Shown here: piece by piece, positions 17,073-24,954 of the stretch
Layout: each line of letters starts with the position of its first letter
Position numbering within the stretch: the stretch's first letter is position 1
Assembly (NCBI GenBank): GCA_026709025.1
Contig: JAPOTT010000009.1
Location: forward strand, 31,175-95,174
Length of the DNA stretch: 64,000 nucleotides
Source: a bacterium
GTDB lineage: Bacteria; Actinomycetota; Acidimicrobiia; Acidimicrobiales; Bin134
Direction of reading: 5' to 3'
Notes under the pieces: generated by a model
What the model saw: only the letters and a program-made list of their open reading frames with translations
Databases searched by the model: none
Told to the model about the DNA's origin: nothing
Made by a program: the position numbers and the translations under genes

Positions 17073-18952
17073 GCAGAAGTAGGCCAACATCAGGGCATGC
17101 ACCAGAACCTACACGGATCGGTGGCTTGCGGCCTTCCCAAATGATTCACACCTTCGGCCCCGGCGCCGTGGTGGATCTTCCCTCTATGTCGGTGGTGGTG
17201 GGCGGAATCAGTGACTGGAACATCAATGACACTGCCCTCATCGCCGAAGCTAGGTTGCTTCACAACGTCAGATCTTTGCCGTGTTGCGCCCGGGTGAGTG
17301 AGTTGCGGAGCCCACCGTGGATGGAAGAGTCGCCAAATCCTCACCAGCATTGGGCTTATGTTGGAGTACCGGTTTTCCCATTTCCTCGCTGGATGAGGTG
17401 CACAGGGTGCAGCCGGCTCGCCCCGGTGGACTATAAAGAGTTCACCTTGGAGGTGAATCGCTTCCGGCCTGACCGCTCGTATTGGTATCACGACCGGTGC
17501 CATGGCCGCAAACCCCAGGTCGTGCCCACTCGGTTCATGGTGGCCTGTGCCAATGGGCACCTCGACGACTTCCCCTGGATTGAGTACGTCCACCGGGGCG
17601 GCCCCTGCCCTGGGGGCAGCGCGATATTGGAACTGCGAGAGGCCGGGCAAGCCAACCGGGCTGCCGATGTGCGGGTGATCTGCAAAACCTGTGGTGCCCA
17701 GCGAATGGCCCATGACGCTTTCGGAGATCAGGCATGGCAGCACTTGCCCCAATGCCGCGGCCGCCACCCACATCTTCAGCGTTTTGACGAGGGTTGCCAG
17801 GAGTCGCCTCGGGCGCTGTTGCTAGGCGCGTCCAATACGTGGTTCTCTATTTCGCGCTCCGCGCTCACCATTCCTACCGGTGCCAATGGAGTTGACGAAA
17901 TAGACCAGAAGGTCGCCGAGCGCTGGGATGATCTGCTTGATATAGAAGACCGTGTGATCCTCGACTATGTAATCAAACGCTTGCAGCGAGGCCAAGGCGA
18001 ACAACAGCGCCGCTGGCTGTTGGATTATGACTCAGATGAGATATGGGCAACCATCGAGCGACACCGCCAACAAACATCGGCAGAGTTAGAGCAAGGGGAG
18101 GAACACACCGATTTACGGGGGCCGGAATGGCGGGCCTTTGCTGCTCCAGAGTCGTTGGAGACAGAAGACTTCAAAGTGCAGATACTCGATGTCCCCGCAG
18201 GGTTTGCCGGGCTACTAGATCAGCCCATAGCGGTGGATCGGTTGCGAGAGGTTGTTGCGCTGTGCGGGTTCACTCGTATTGACGGCCCCGATGACGTTGG
18301 TAGGGCAGATCGAATTGCACCACTTTGGAGTGAGAACCCCACATGGCTTCCATCTGCGGAAACTCGGGGGGAAGGTTTGCTGATCCGGTTATCTGAAGCA
18401 CAGGTGCAAGCATGGGAATCTGGCTACGAGGCTAGCGATCGATACTTGAAACTCCTAGACGCTCACCATGTCTGGCGGGCTCGTCGGGGGTTGGACCCCA
18501 ATCAATCCGAGCCCCGATCTCGGTTCCTGTTGCTTCACTCTCTGGCCCATCTGTTGATCCACCAGGTGGCTTTGGATTGCGGCTATTCCACCGCATCCAT
18601 ACGTGAACGGCTCTATAGCAGGACACCCGACGAGGGAGACCCAATGGCCGGGGTGCTGTTGTATACCGCATCGCCCGATAGCGAGGGCACCCTGGGTGGG
18701 CTGGTAGCTCTGGTCGACCCTGAACGCCTTGCTGCCACTTTGCGTGATGCCCTCAACCGGGCAAAATTGTGTTCTACCGATCCCATCTGTGCCGACCACC
18801 GGGCCGAAGGAACCAACGACACCCTCCACCACGCGGCCTGCCACGCCTGTATGTTCGTACCCGAAACATCCTGCGAACACGGCAACCGTTACCTTGACCG
18901 CGCCACCATCGTCCCCACCCTAAGCCCCCCAAACCTCGCCTACTTCGCCTAG
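17069..18952 (+). CDS. drmB: DISARM protein DrmB (DUF1998)
   Basis: A 627-residue protein matching DrmB, the DUF1998-containing core partner of DrmA. N-terminal marks are GGLRPSQMIHTFGPGAVVDL and the Cys pair MRCTGCSRL near residue 110; a second pair, CKTCGAQ, is near 205. The DUF1998 part contains LLHSLAHLLIHQVALDCGY (about 490) and the Cys-rich CHACMFVPETSCEH (about 590-603), probably a zinc site. GTG 17069 overlaps the drmA stop. DrmC, a phospholipase D-type nuclease, normally follows, but no such gene is present: the next 350 bases hold only toxin-antitoxin remnants. Confidence 0.92.
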   Translation: MSRSRPTSGHAPEPTRIGGLRPSQMIHTFGPGAVVDLPSMSVVVGGISDWNINDTALIAEARLLHNVRSLPCCARVSELRSPPWMEESPNPHQHWAYVGVPVFPFPRWMRCTGCSRLAPVDYKEFTLEVNRFRPDRSYWYHDRCHGRKPQVVPTRFMVACANGHLDDFPWIEYVHRGGPCPGGSAILELREAGQANRAADVRVICKTCGAQRMAHDAFGDQAWQHLPQCRGRHPHLQRFDEGCQESPRALLLGASNTWFSISRSALTIPTGANGVDEIDQKVAERWDDLLDIEDRVILDYVIKRLQRGQGEQQRRWLLDYDSDEIWATIERHRQQTSAELEQGEEHTDLRGPEWRAFAAPESLETEDFKVQILDVPAGFAGLLDQPIAVDRLREVVALCGFTRIDGPDDVGRADRIAPLWSENPTWLPSAETRGEGLLIRLSEAQVQAWESGYEASDRYLKLLDAHHVWRARRGLDPNQSEPRSRFLLLHSLAHLLIHQVALDCGYSTASIRERLYSRTPDEGDPMAGVLLYTASPDSEGTLGGLVALVDPERLAATLRDALNRAKLCSTDPICADHRAEGTNDTLHHAACHACMFVPETSCEHGNRYLDRATIVPTLSPPNLAYFA

Positions 18953-19076
18953 ATTGTCTGCGTGAATAGGTACATGACAGTAATCTAAGAGTTGACCTGT
19001 CGCGATTTACCAGTAGGTCTGATATACGATGATGATAGAAGGAGGTAGGTCTTGAGGCTTGTGAGCGACCCCCGCT

Positions 19077-19313
19077 TTGCAGAACATGGAAGCCGGTCTG
19101 AGATGCCAAGCCAAGGAACTAGTAGTTATCCGCAATGGACAAAGAGTGTTCGCGGAGATCATCGAGCAATACCTCAAGCTCATTAGTTATGGATCAGATG
19201 GGTATGCATCCCTCATCCCGACGGGCTGCCTGACCTCTTTCTTGACCGCAGCTTGGGGCGGATACAGGTTCCAGCATTGCTGCGCCAGGCCAGTCTCCGA
19301 CTCTCTTTGCTAG
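19077..19313 (+). pseudogene. remnant of a DUF433-type antitoxin
   Basis: The 78-codon frame includes AKELVVIRNGQRVFAEIIEQ followed by GSDGYASLIPTG. I recognise this as the middle of the larger DUF433-containing antitoxins that pair with PIN-like toxins. The N-terminal MerR-like part and the C-terminal DUF433 helix-turn-helix are absent, so this is a fragment. AGGAGG at 19040-19045 precedes a TTG (19052) in another frame that yields nothing recognisable. The fragment lies directly after drmB, where drmC would be expected, and marks a deletion or insertion scar. Family recall is from motif memory only. Confidence 0.45.
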
Positions 19314-19327
19314 TTGCTTTTGTATAA
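19220..19327 (+). pseudogene. remnant of a PIN-like (VapC45-type) toxin start
   Basis: In a frame different from the preceding remnant, the sequence reads DGLPDLFLDRSLGRIQVPAL followed by LRQASLRLSLL and a stop. This resembles the N-terminus of PIN-like toxins, which begin FFLDRSLG with a catalytic Asp. It is truncated after about 35 residues. With the DUF433-like fragment before it, it completes a decayed toxin/antitoxin locus. The last bases overlap the convergent ATPase gene. Confidence 0.45.
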
Positions 19328-20821
19328 ACGGTGTAGGTCTATGAGTTCTACGTCGGTGCGAGTTTTAGCGGCATTGATTAGTTTGGTGGTGAAACCTTGA
19401 GCGGAGAACAAAAGGCGCTTGGTGTTGGGCGACAGCGTGACTCCGGAGCGGCTAGCTAGCAGGCCGGTGAGCTGGTCGAGTCGTTCAAGCGCGTTGGTGT
19501 CTAGCTTGTATGTCTTTGCCTCGCCTATCAACTGGACGGTTTTGGTCTTACCTTTTTTGGGGTCACGTTGGAGCGCCACTATGTCTAGCTCGAAGCTTTG
19601 GCGTTGGGTACGGTCGTGTATTTGCACAGAGGCTGATGGTTCAGCCGGGCCGCCCAGAGTCACTTCCGAGGCGTAGCGATCTACCCAAAGGCGGCATAGT
19701 GCCTCGAAATGGGGGCCTACGATCTGAGATCGGTAGGTTGCCTCCGCGTTAGCCCACACCTCCAACGTTTGGCGGTCTTCTAGTTGGGCGCGGTGTCGCC
19801 GATTGATCAGATGGTGGAAGCGCACAATCGGATCTGCCACTCTATAAACCGGTCGCTTAGCGGTTAACAGATCCTCATGTCGGACAACGAAACCGGCTGT
19901 GGTCATTACCCCTAGGTGGTGACTGATGTCGTTGGAGGTCTTGCCCAGAGCCTCGGCAATTTTTGCCGGTGATGTCCGTCCGTCGGCTACTGCATTGAGC
20001 AGGGAATAATAGGTGGCCTCGTCGGTAACCCGAGGGTCTTCTCTCAGTAGATAGTCGTCTTCACGAAATAGAACATGGGACGGGTTCAGCAACGTAGCTG
20101 CTAGCCATTCTGGCAGATCGTCCACGCTGCTAGGAACCCCGGCATCTGCAGTTAGGTCTTTGTATCCCGCGACACCGCCAACAATGGTGTCTAACAAGAA
20201 TGCTGTGTCTGGGTTTTGGATATTCCAATAGCCTTTGGCTTGGCGGTAGTCGAATGGGGACAGCGGCATGTCTAGAATCGCCCGGCCTCGCAAGGGCGAT
20301 GTGCCGCTCAATAGCTGCGTCATCACGGACATAGCCGAACCGCACAGAATAATGCTCACGGGTGCTGTCCACTTGTCGGCCAGTCCGCCAGCTGCTGTCT
20401 CGTCTATAACAGCTTGGACCGCAGAATCCAGCTCTGGGCTGGTTTGCTGTAGGTAGGGGTACTCGTCTAACACCAAGAGCTGGGGTTGATGCCCGCTTGT
20501 CCCCAACTTATGTACTGTCTGTTGCAGGGCATCGCTCCAGTCTCGGAACGGCTGAGGCGGTGCCCACCGAAGTTGGCGGCTGAGGCTGTTGGTAAACCGG
20601 TCTAGGGCAGGTCTGCGGTCTTCCCGTAAAGCTAAGTGGTACACCCCACCAATTGACTCAACTAGGCGGCGTAACAAATAGCTTTTGCCGTAGCGGCGTC
20701 GACCATAAAGGATGCCCAATCGAAGCCCTTGGCGTGGCGCTAGCACAAAACGCGACAGGTCGTCCCATTCAACTTCCCTGTTGTAGAGGCTTGCAGGTTT
20801 TGTGAAGCTTCTCTCGGTCAT
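19310..20821 (-). CDS. AAA ATPase with DUF234-like C-terminus
   Basis: A 503-residue ATPase of the archaeal-type ATPase_2/DUF234 family. Walker A is GRRRYGKS (residues 40-47) and Walker B is LLVLDEYPYL (near 115-124). A winged-helix-like stretch (TSPAKIAEALGKTSNDISHH) is near residue 285. The C-terminal part, after VADPIVRFHHLI, contains SFELDIVAL and IGEAKTY, a PD-(D/E)XK-like nuclease pattern typical of DUF234. It starts at ATG 20821 and is preceded by three palindromic 15-bp repeats. It is unrelated in sequence to the DUF4143 ATPase at 3375-4664 but has the same plan: ATPase, nuclease-like C-terminus, tandem operator repeats, minus strand. It forms the right edge of the accessory island. 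Confidence 0.85.
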   Translation of the reverse strand: MTERSFTKPASLYNREVEWDDLSRFVLAPRQGLRLGILYGRRRYGKSYLLRRLVESIGGVYHLALREDRRPALDRFTNSLSRQLRWAPPQPFRDWSDALQQTVHKLGTSGHQPQLLVLDEYPYLQQTSPELDSAVQAVIDETAAGGLADKWTAPVSIILCGSAMSVMTQLLSGTSPLRGRAILDMPLSPFDYRQAKGYWNIQNPDTAFLLDTIVGGVAGYKDLTADAGVPSSVDDLPEWLAATLLNPSHVLFREDDYLLREDPRVTDEATYYSLLNAVADGRTSPAKIAEALGKTSNDISHHLGVMTTAGFVVRHEDLLTAKRPVYRVADPIVRFHHLINRRHRAQLEDRQTLEVWANAEATYRSQIVGPHFEALCRLWVDRYASEVTLGGPAEPSASVQIHDRTQRQSFELDIVALQRDPKKGKTKTVQLIGEAKTYKLDTNALERLDQLTGLLASRSGVTLSPNTKRLLFSAQGFTTKLINAAKTRTDVELIDLHRLYKSN

Positions 20822-20836
20822 TGTGCAGATAATAGT

Positions 20837-20876
20837 AAGTGAACTTATTATAAGTCAACTTAAGATAAGTAGACTT
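20837..20876. repeat. three palindromic repeats upstream of the DUF234 ATPase
   Basis: AAGTgaACTT (20837-20846), AAGTcaACTT (20852-20861) and AAGTagACTT (20867-20876) occur at an exact 15-bp period in an AT-rich stretch, starting 15 bases upstream of the ATPase ATG. The half-site AAGT/ACTT is constant and the centre varies. This is an operator-like array, probably for autoregulation. Confidence 0.85.
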
Positions 20877-20915
20877 ATGTTAGTGCCCGAGGTGCAGGCA
20901 GGACACCAGAAAGAG

Positions 20916-21006
20916 CGGAGAGGGTGGGATTCGAACCCACGAACCACCTTGCGGCAGTTACTTCCTTAGCAGGGAAGCGCCTTCAACCGGACTCGGCCAC
21001 CTCTCC
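20916..21006 (-). tRNA. tRNA-Ser (GCU)
   Basis: The minus strand folds as a class II tRNA. The acceptor stem is GGAGAGG/CCTCTCC with discriminator G. The anticodon stem CTTCC/GGAAG encloses loop CTGCTAA (anticodon GCU). There is a long serine-type variable arm and a GGTTCGAATCC T-arm. CCA is not encoded. Its 3' end faces the DISARM island, the usual orientation for tRNA-associated islands, although no direct repeat of the 3' end was found near 3.3 kb. Confidence 0.95.
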
Positions 21007-21135
21007 AGTTGTGTCTATTTGTGTCTATCTTAGTCAACTGTACACGCAGTATCTCTATGGAATAACAAAGGTGGGTATTTGGCGAGACTGAAATTGCTGA
21101 GACAAGCGGTGATGGTTGGCGCTAGTGTGTTGGAT

Positions 21136-21222
21136 GGAGGGATGGCAGAGCGGACGAATGCGGCGGCCTTGAAAGCCGTAGGGCCTTTAGGGGTCCCGGG
21201 GGTTCGAATCCCCCTCCCTCCG
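21136..21222 (+). tRNA. tRNA-Ser (UGA)
   Basis: Class II tRNA with acceptor stem GGAGGGA/TCCCTCC, discriminator G, anticodon stem GCGGC/GCCGT around loop CTTGAAA (anticodon UGA), long variable arm and GGTTCGAATCC T-arm. It is divergent from the other serine tRNA gene 130 bases away. UGA here is the anticodon for UCA codons and is unrelated to the selenocysteine codon in selD. Confidence 0.95.
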
Positions 21223-21323
21223 CACACGAAACATCCCAACAGTTGACGCTAAAAGTATCTAAGGTGGGGTATACTATATCTAGCAAGATTTGTTGTTCTC
21301 CTAGACACCTGAAAGGCCCACCT

Positions 21324-21626
21324 GTGAACGTGTACGTATCTGCACCCAATGATGTGATTGAGCGTTCTAAAGCCGAACGCAGGCCGCACATCAACTTTCC
21401 CTATGGCGCAACCGTAGAGCAGATTGTGGGCGGGGCGTTGGCTTTAGGAGGTGGCTTAAGCAGCGTGTCAGCTGAGATATATAGTGGTAGCTCAAGTGCC
21501 CGCAAACTCTACCGGCGGCTGCGTTTGAGGAATTGGCTGGTTCCGCAGTCGAAAAGGTTTGCCATCGTATTGCTACACAATCAACAGGTTGAGCCTGCAA
21601 CACAAGTTGAGCCTGCAACACAGTAG
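21324..21626 (+). CDS. small protein of unknown function
   Basis: A 100-residue frame, if begun at GTG 21324 (AAAGG about nine bases before). It reads NVYVSAPNDVIERSKAERRP, then GATVEQIVGGALALGGGLSS and a basic ARKLYRRLRLRNW segment. I do not recognise the family. The basic helical C-terminal part could bind nucleic acid, but that is guesswork. The frame stays open upstream to TTG 21243, so the start is uncertain. The end is a perfect tandem repeat, VEPATQ twice, encoded by an 18-bp duplication. It lies between tRNA-Ser(UGA) and an enoyl-CoA hydratase gene. Confidence 0.4.
   Translation: MNVYVSAPNDVIERSKAERRPHINFPYGATVEQIVGGALALGGGLSSVSAEIYSGSSSARKLYRRLRLRNWLVPQSKRFAIVLLHNQQVEPATQVEPATQ
21588..21623 (+). 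repeat. 18-bp tandem duplication at the end of the small unknown gene
   Basis: GTTGAGCCTGCAACACAA occurs twice head to tail (21588-21605 and 21606-21623, one mismatch) immediately before the TAG stop. It encodes a duplicated VEPATQ and could vary in copy number. Confidence 0.85.
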
Positions 21627-21685
21627 GCACGCTGCGCTTGTGTGAAAGCAAGCAAATATGTTCCCAATTCAAAAGGAGTTTACTA

Positions 21686-22459
21686 ATGGGTGAGTTTGTG
21701 AAGATGGAAACCGGCGAGGTAGCAGGCGTTGCTACTTTGCGGTTAGATCGTCCAAAGGTGAATGCATTGAGTGTTCCGCTCTTGTTGGAACTTGCAGATT
21801 GCGTATCAGAGCTAACCCAGCGTAGCGACATTCGTGCGGTTGTGCTGTGGGGAGGAACCAGGGCGTTCTCTGCGGGGGCTGAACTAAGTGAACTGTCTCA
21901 AGATGACGGCGACAGCGTGGGCGATCAGATTTCTGGGGTGTTTGAGAGGCTAGAAGCGTTGCCTCAGATCACCATATCTGCCATTAATGGCTACGCCTTA
22001 GGCGGCGGTTGTGAGTTGGCTATGGCTACCGAGTTTCGGCTACTAGGCGAAAAGGCTGTGTTAGGGCTGCCAGAGATTTTGTTAGGCATAATCCCTGGTG
22101 GGGGTGGCACACAGCGACTGACCCGACTAGTGGGCATCACCAAGGCTAAGGAGTTGATTTACAGTGGGCGGAGGATACCTGCATCTGAGGCTTTGGAGAT
22201 CGGGTTAGCTTCTGCTGTGTATCCCGATGATCAGGTATATTCCGAGGCCCTTAAGTTGGCTGCCACCTATGCAGCCGGGCCAGCGGCGCTACGCCAAGCC
22301 AAGCGTGCTATCACCGAGGGTAGCGAACTGCCGCTAAAAGATGCCCTAAAGCTGGAATCCGAAGCCTTTGCAGCCAGTTTGGAGACCGAAGACGCTCGCA
22401 TTGGCATGGCCAGCTTTTTTGAAAGCGGGCCAGGTAAAGCTACTTTTACCGGCCAGTAG
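21686..22459 (+). CDS. enoyl-CoA hydratase
   Basis: A 257-residue crotonase-family protein. Hydratase function (adding water to 2-enoyl-CoA in fatty-acid or amino-acid breakdown) is supported by both catalytic glutamates: the Glu of GGGCELAMATEF and the Glu of GLPEILLGIIPGGGGTQR, twenty residues apart as in characterised enzymes. The oxyanion-hole segment AFSAGAELSEL is also present. ATG 21686 is chosen because AAAAGGAG stands seven bases upstream; an upstream in-frame start at 21638 lacks this. Length is normal. Compare the paralogue at 28410, which lacks both glutamates. Confidence 0.9.
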   Translation: MGEFVKMETGEVAGVATLRLDRPKVNALSVPLLLELADCVSELTQRSDIRAVVLWGGTRAFSAGAELSELSQDDGDSVGDQISGVFERLEALPQITISAINGYALGGGCELAMATEFRLLGEKAVLGLPEILLGIIPGGGGTQRLTRLVGITKAKELIYSGRRIPASEALEIGLASAVYPDDQVYSEALKLAATYAAGPAALRQAKRAITEGSELPLKDALKLESEAFAASLETEDARIGMASFFESGPGKATFTGQ

Positions 22460-22476
22460 TTGAAGAAACCTCAGCT

Positions 22477-23460
22477 CTATTCTCTAAAGCCCTGTCCCCT
22501 GATTGCCATTTCTTCGGGTGGGGTAGGGCCGTAACGTCTCCAAGCCCAACCTGAAAAACCACCTATCACAATCATCAAAACACCAAATAAGGCCATATCC
22601 AACAAGCGTCCGTTGAGGTCTCCAAGTAAGGCCTCGTGGATGGATTGGGCAGCCCTAACGGTGTTGGTTTTGCTGATCAGCACAGCAAGCAGTGCTCGGG
22701 TGCCGTAAATGCCCACTGCTAGCAAACCTGCCATGCCTGAGACACCGATGCCGATGGCCCACACAACCCGGGTACGAGAAGGCGAAAGCAACAGCGCTGC
22801 AATGCCGCACATGATCATTAATGAGATGGTGGCAGATCGTCTATCTTGGAGTTGACCGATGAACTCCCAGAAACGGTCGCCGGGCACTGCGCGTTGCAAA
22901 ACGGTTATCACGCCAGCATCAGCAGGCGGATTGATGGCGTTTAAAAATGACAGCTCCTCGTTGGTGGCAATTTCAGCCAGAGTCTGATTGAAGATGGGCC
23001 GAAGATCTGCCCGCACACTAAGCAAAGGCGGGTTGGCTACTAGCGTGCCTGCTTCGACAGCCAAGATGTCTTGATGGGTTTGACGTATAACCCCCGCAAG
23101 CAAACCAGCGTTGGCTGTGCTGTTCAACAGCCTTGTAACCACCGGTGGAATGTCGGTTTGCAGGGTGAGTTCAACACCTGCTGCCCCTGCGGGTGCCGCT
23201 GGTTGATTGGCCATATCAATGGCTGAGGTAACAAAGGAATCGGCTACAACGCTTTGTATGTCCTCGTCGGCGAAGATATCGCCTAGTTCTGTGGCGAAGC
23301 GATCTTCGTCAAACAACACGAGGTTGGAATAAGTGGCTAGCGCCGAGAACCCGGCACCAATCACCACAATTAACAACAACAACACCGACACCGCCTCGCG
23401 AATCGTGCGAGAGGTGACGCTGCGCCACGCCTTAACTAGCTGGGTTAGGTACTGCTCCAC
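22477..23460 (-). CDS. actinobacterial integral membrane protein
   Basis: A 327-residue protein with an N-terminal transmembrane helix (SVLLLLIVVIGAGFSALATY), a long extracytoplasmic region of about 150 residues (FDEDRFATELGDIFADEDIQ onward), then about three closely spaced helices in the C-terminal third (MIMCGIAALLLS, GVSGMAGLLAVGIYG, FGVLMIVIGGFSGWAW). This one-plus-three layout is common in conserved actinobacterial membrane proteins of unknown role. The start is GTG 23460. It is divergent from the reductoisomerase-like gene. No catalytic motif seen. Confidence 0.7.
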   Translation of the reverse strand: MEQYLTQLVKAWRSVTSRTIREAVSVLLLLIVVIGAGFSALATYSNLVLFDEDRFATELGDIFADEDIQSVVADSFVTSAIDMANQPAAPAGAAGVELTLQTDIPPVVTRLLNSTANAGLLAGVIRQTHQDILAVEAGTLVANPPLLSVRADLRPIFNQTLAEIATNEELSFLNAINPPADAGVITVLQRAVPGDRFWEFIGQLQDRRSATISLMIMCGIAALLLSPSRTRVVWAIGIGVSGMAGLLAVGIYGTRALLAVLISKTNTVRAAQSIHEALLGDLNGRLLDMALFGVLMIVIGGFSGWAWRRYGPTPPEEMAIRGQGFRE

Positions 23461-23519
23461 TGTGATTAGTTTGCCCGTTGTTTGTGGGTTTTAGGCGCAT
23501 TACCCCTAGCGTTGCCAAA

Positions 23520-24500
23520 ATGAACGGTTTTTTTTATGAACAAGATGCTGATTTAGAAGTTCTAGCAGGCCAACGTGTGGCCGTGGTGGGCTATGGGAAT
23601 CAAGGTAGACCGTGGGCTTTGAACATGCGCGATGCGGGACTGTCGGTAACGGTGCATGTGCGCGCAGACGACAGCCGCGCTCAAGCCCGCCAAGATGGTT
23701 TTGAGGTGGGTGAGATTGCCGAGTCACAAGATGCCGATGTGATCTGCGTGTTGGTTCCTGATGACGCGGTGGCCGGGTTAGGGCTCAGCCCCAAAGACGA
23801 GGCTCTCACCGTTGTGGCAAGCGGCTATACCTTGGCATTTGAGCGTTTTTCGCCTCCCGGGGATGTGGTGATGGTAGCGCCGCGAATGTTGGGGCCTGAG
23901 GTGCGGCGCTGTTATGAGCAGGGTGTGGGTTTCATAACTGCTGTAGGGGTGTTCCAAGATAGCACCGGCAATGCTGAGGCCCGGATGTTGGCGGTGGCTA
24001 GCGCCATTGGCGGGTTGCGCCAAGGGGCCATCTGCATGACCCCTCACCAAGAGGCTGTTTTGGATTTAGCGGTGGAGCAGCTTTTGTCTCCAGCACTTAC
24101 CCACATAAATACCACTTTTGCGATGGTGCTTTTAGAACATGGCATTCCCCTAGAGGCTATTACCACCGAATTGTTTTTTTCTGGGGAGGTGGAGCGCAAC
24201 TACAGGCTCCTGCGAGAAGAGGGGTTTGTGGCACAGCTAGACCATCACTCTCCGGCTAGCCAATACGGGCAGCTTTCTAGGCGGGGACGTTACGATCATC
24301 TTGATGTAGCAGCCACGATGAAGGAGTTGCTAGCTGATATTGCATCGGGCAGGTTTGCGGATGAGTGGGATGCTGAGGCCGCTGCGGGAGCGCCTCGACT
24401 AGCGGAGCTGCGTGCCGAGCACGCGGGCGAGTTGATGAAGGCAGTTGAGGCAGATCTGCGCTCCAAACTCGGTCCCCAAGCTGTACAGACACAAGACTAG
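23520..24500 (+). CDS. ketol-acid reductoisomerase-like protein with altered active site
   Basis: A 326-residue protein with the IlvC architecture: FYEQDADLEVLAGQRVAVVG followed by YGNQGRPWALNMRDAG is the N-terminal Rossmann domain (canonical YGSQGHAHALNL), and DVVMVAPRMLGPEVR matches the following conserved block. The knotted C-terminal domain keeps an Asp-x3-Glu pair (LDLAVEQ). The canonical catalytic His in the AHGFNI segment is Ser here (ASGYTL), and the ISNTAEYG-type motif reads SPASQYGQ. A role in branched-chain amino-acid synthesis is therefore doubtful, and it is probably a divergent paralogue acting on another substrate. No ilvB, ilvN or leu genes are nearby. ATG 23520 aligns with family starts. 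Confidence 0.7.
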   Translation: MNGFFYEQDADLEVLAGQRVAVVGYGNQGRPWALNMRDAGLSVTVHVRADDSRAQARQDGFEVGEIAESQDADVICVLVPDDAVAGLGLSPKDEALTVVASGYTLAFERFSPPGDVVMVAPRMLGPEVRRCYEQGVGFITAVGVFQDSTGNAEARMLAVASAIGGLRQGAICMTPHQEAVLDLAVEQLLSPALTHINTTFAMVLLEHGIPLEAITTELFFSGEVERNYRLLREEGFVAQLDHHSPASQYGQLSRRGRYDHLDVAATMKELLADIASGRFADEWDAEAAAGAPRLAELRAEHAGELMKAVEADLRSKLGPQAVQTQD

Positions 24501-24572
24501 GTTTTGCTTCAAAGCTCAGGCGCAGAAGCTCAGTGCGCCCAGTGCGCTCAGTGCAATAGCGCTGCTGGTTGG

Positions 24573-24914
24573 TTAGTTCAGGGGTGGGAGATGACCAAAA
24601 TCCATGGTGAATGGTAAGTCTGGCTCGGGTTCGTCATCTTCTTGTTGAAACACCACACGGGTTTTCTCAGGTTCCAGAATCTCACCCACCGCTACCATTG
24701 CTGCGCCAAGAGCCGAGCCACCAGCCGAGCCTGTCATCTTCTCAACGAATCCTTCGGGGCGCACATAGTCGCGCGGATCGGCCCACTGAAACTCTAAGTT
24801 GTCGGGATCTTGGGGAGTGTGTGCGTCTTGTGGGTTGGGATCGTGTGGGTCGGTATCTTGCACGCTGGGATTGTGTGGGTCGGGCGTAACCTCGGGCTCT
24901 TGGGAATCGACCAT
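24573..24914 (-). CDS. conserved hypothetical protein with acidic Pro-rich N-terminus
   Basis: A 113-residue protein, taking ATG 24914 (MVDSQEPEVTPDPHNPS). The first half is Asp/Pro/His-rich and probably disordered. The second half contains a conserved-looking block, VRPEGFVEKMTGSAGGSALG followed by AAMVAVGEILEP, then an acidic tail. The GSAGGSALG helix resembles segments of conserved actinobacterial proteins without assigned function. It lies 40 bases downstream of the EF-G2 gene on the same strand, so co-transcription is likely. Confidence 0.6.
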   Translation of the reverse strand: MVDSQEPEVTPDPHNPSVQDTDPHDPNPQDAHTPQDPDNLEFQWADPRDYVRPEGFVEKMTGSAGGSALGAAMVAVGEILEPEKTRVVFQQEDDEPEPDLPFTMDFGHLPPLN

Positions 24915-24954
24915 ATTTTCTAGGCTATCGGGCACAGATGAGCGGCGGCAGGTT

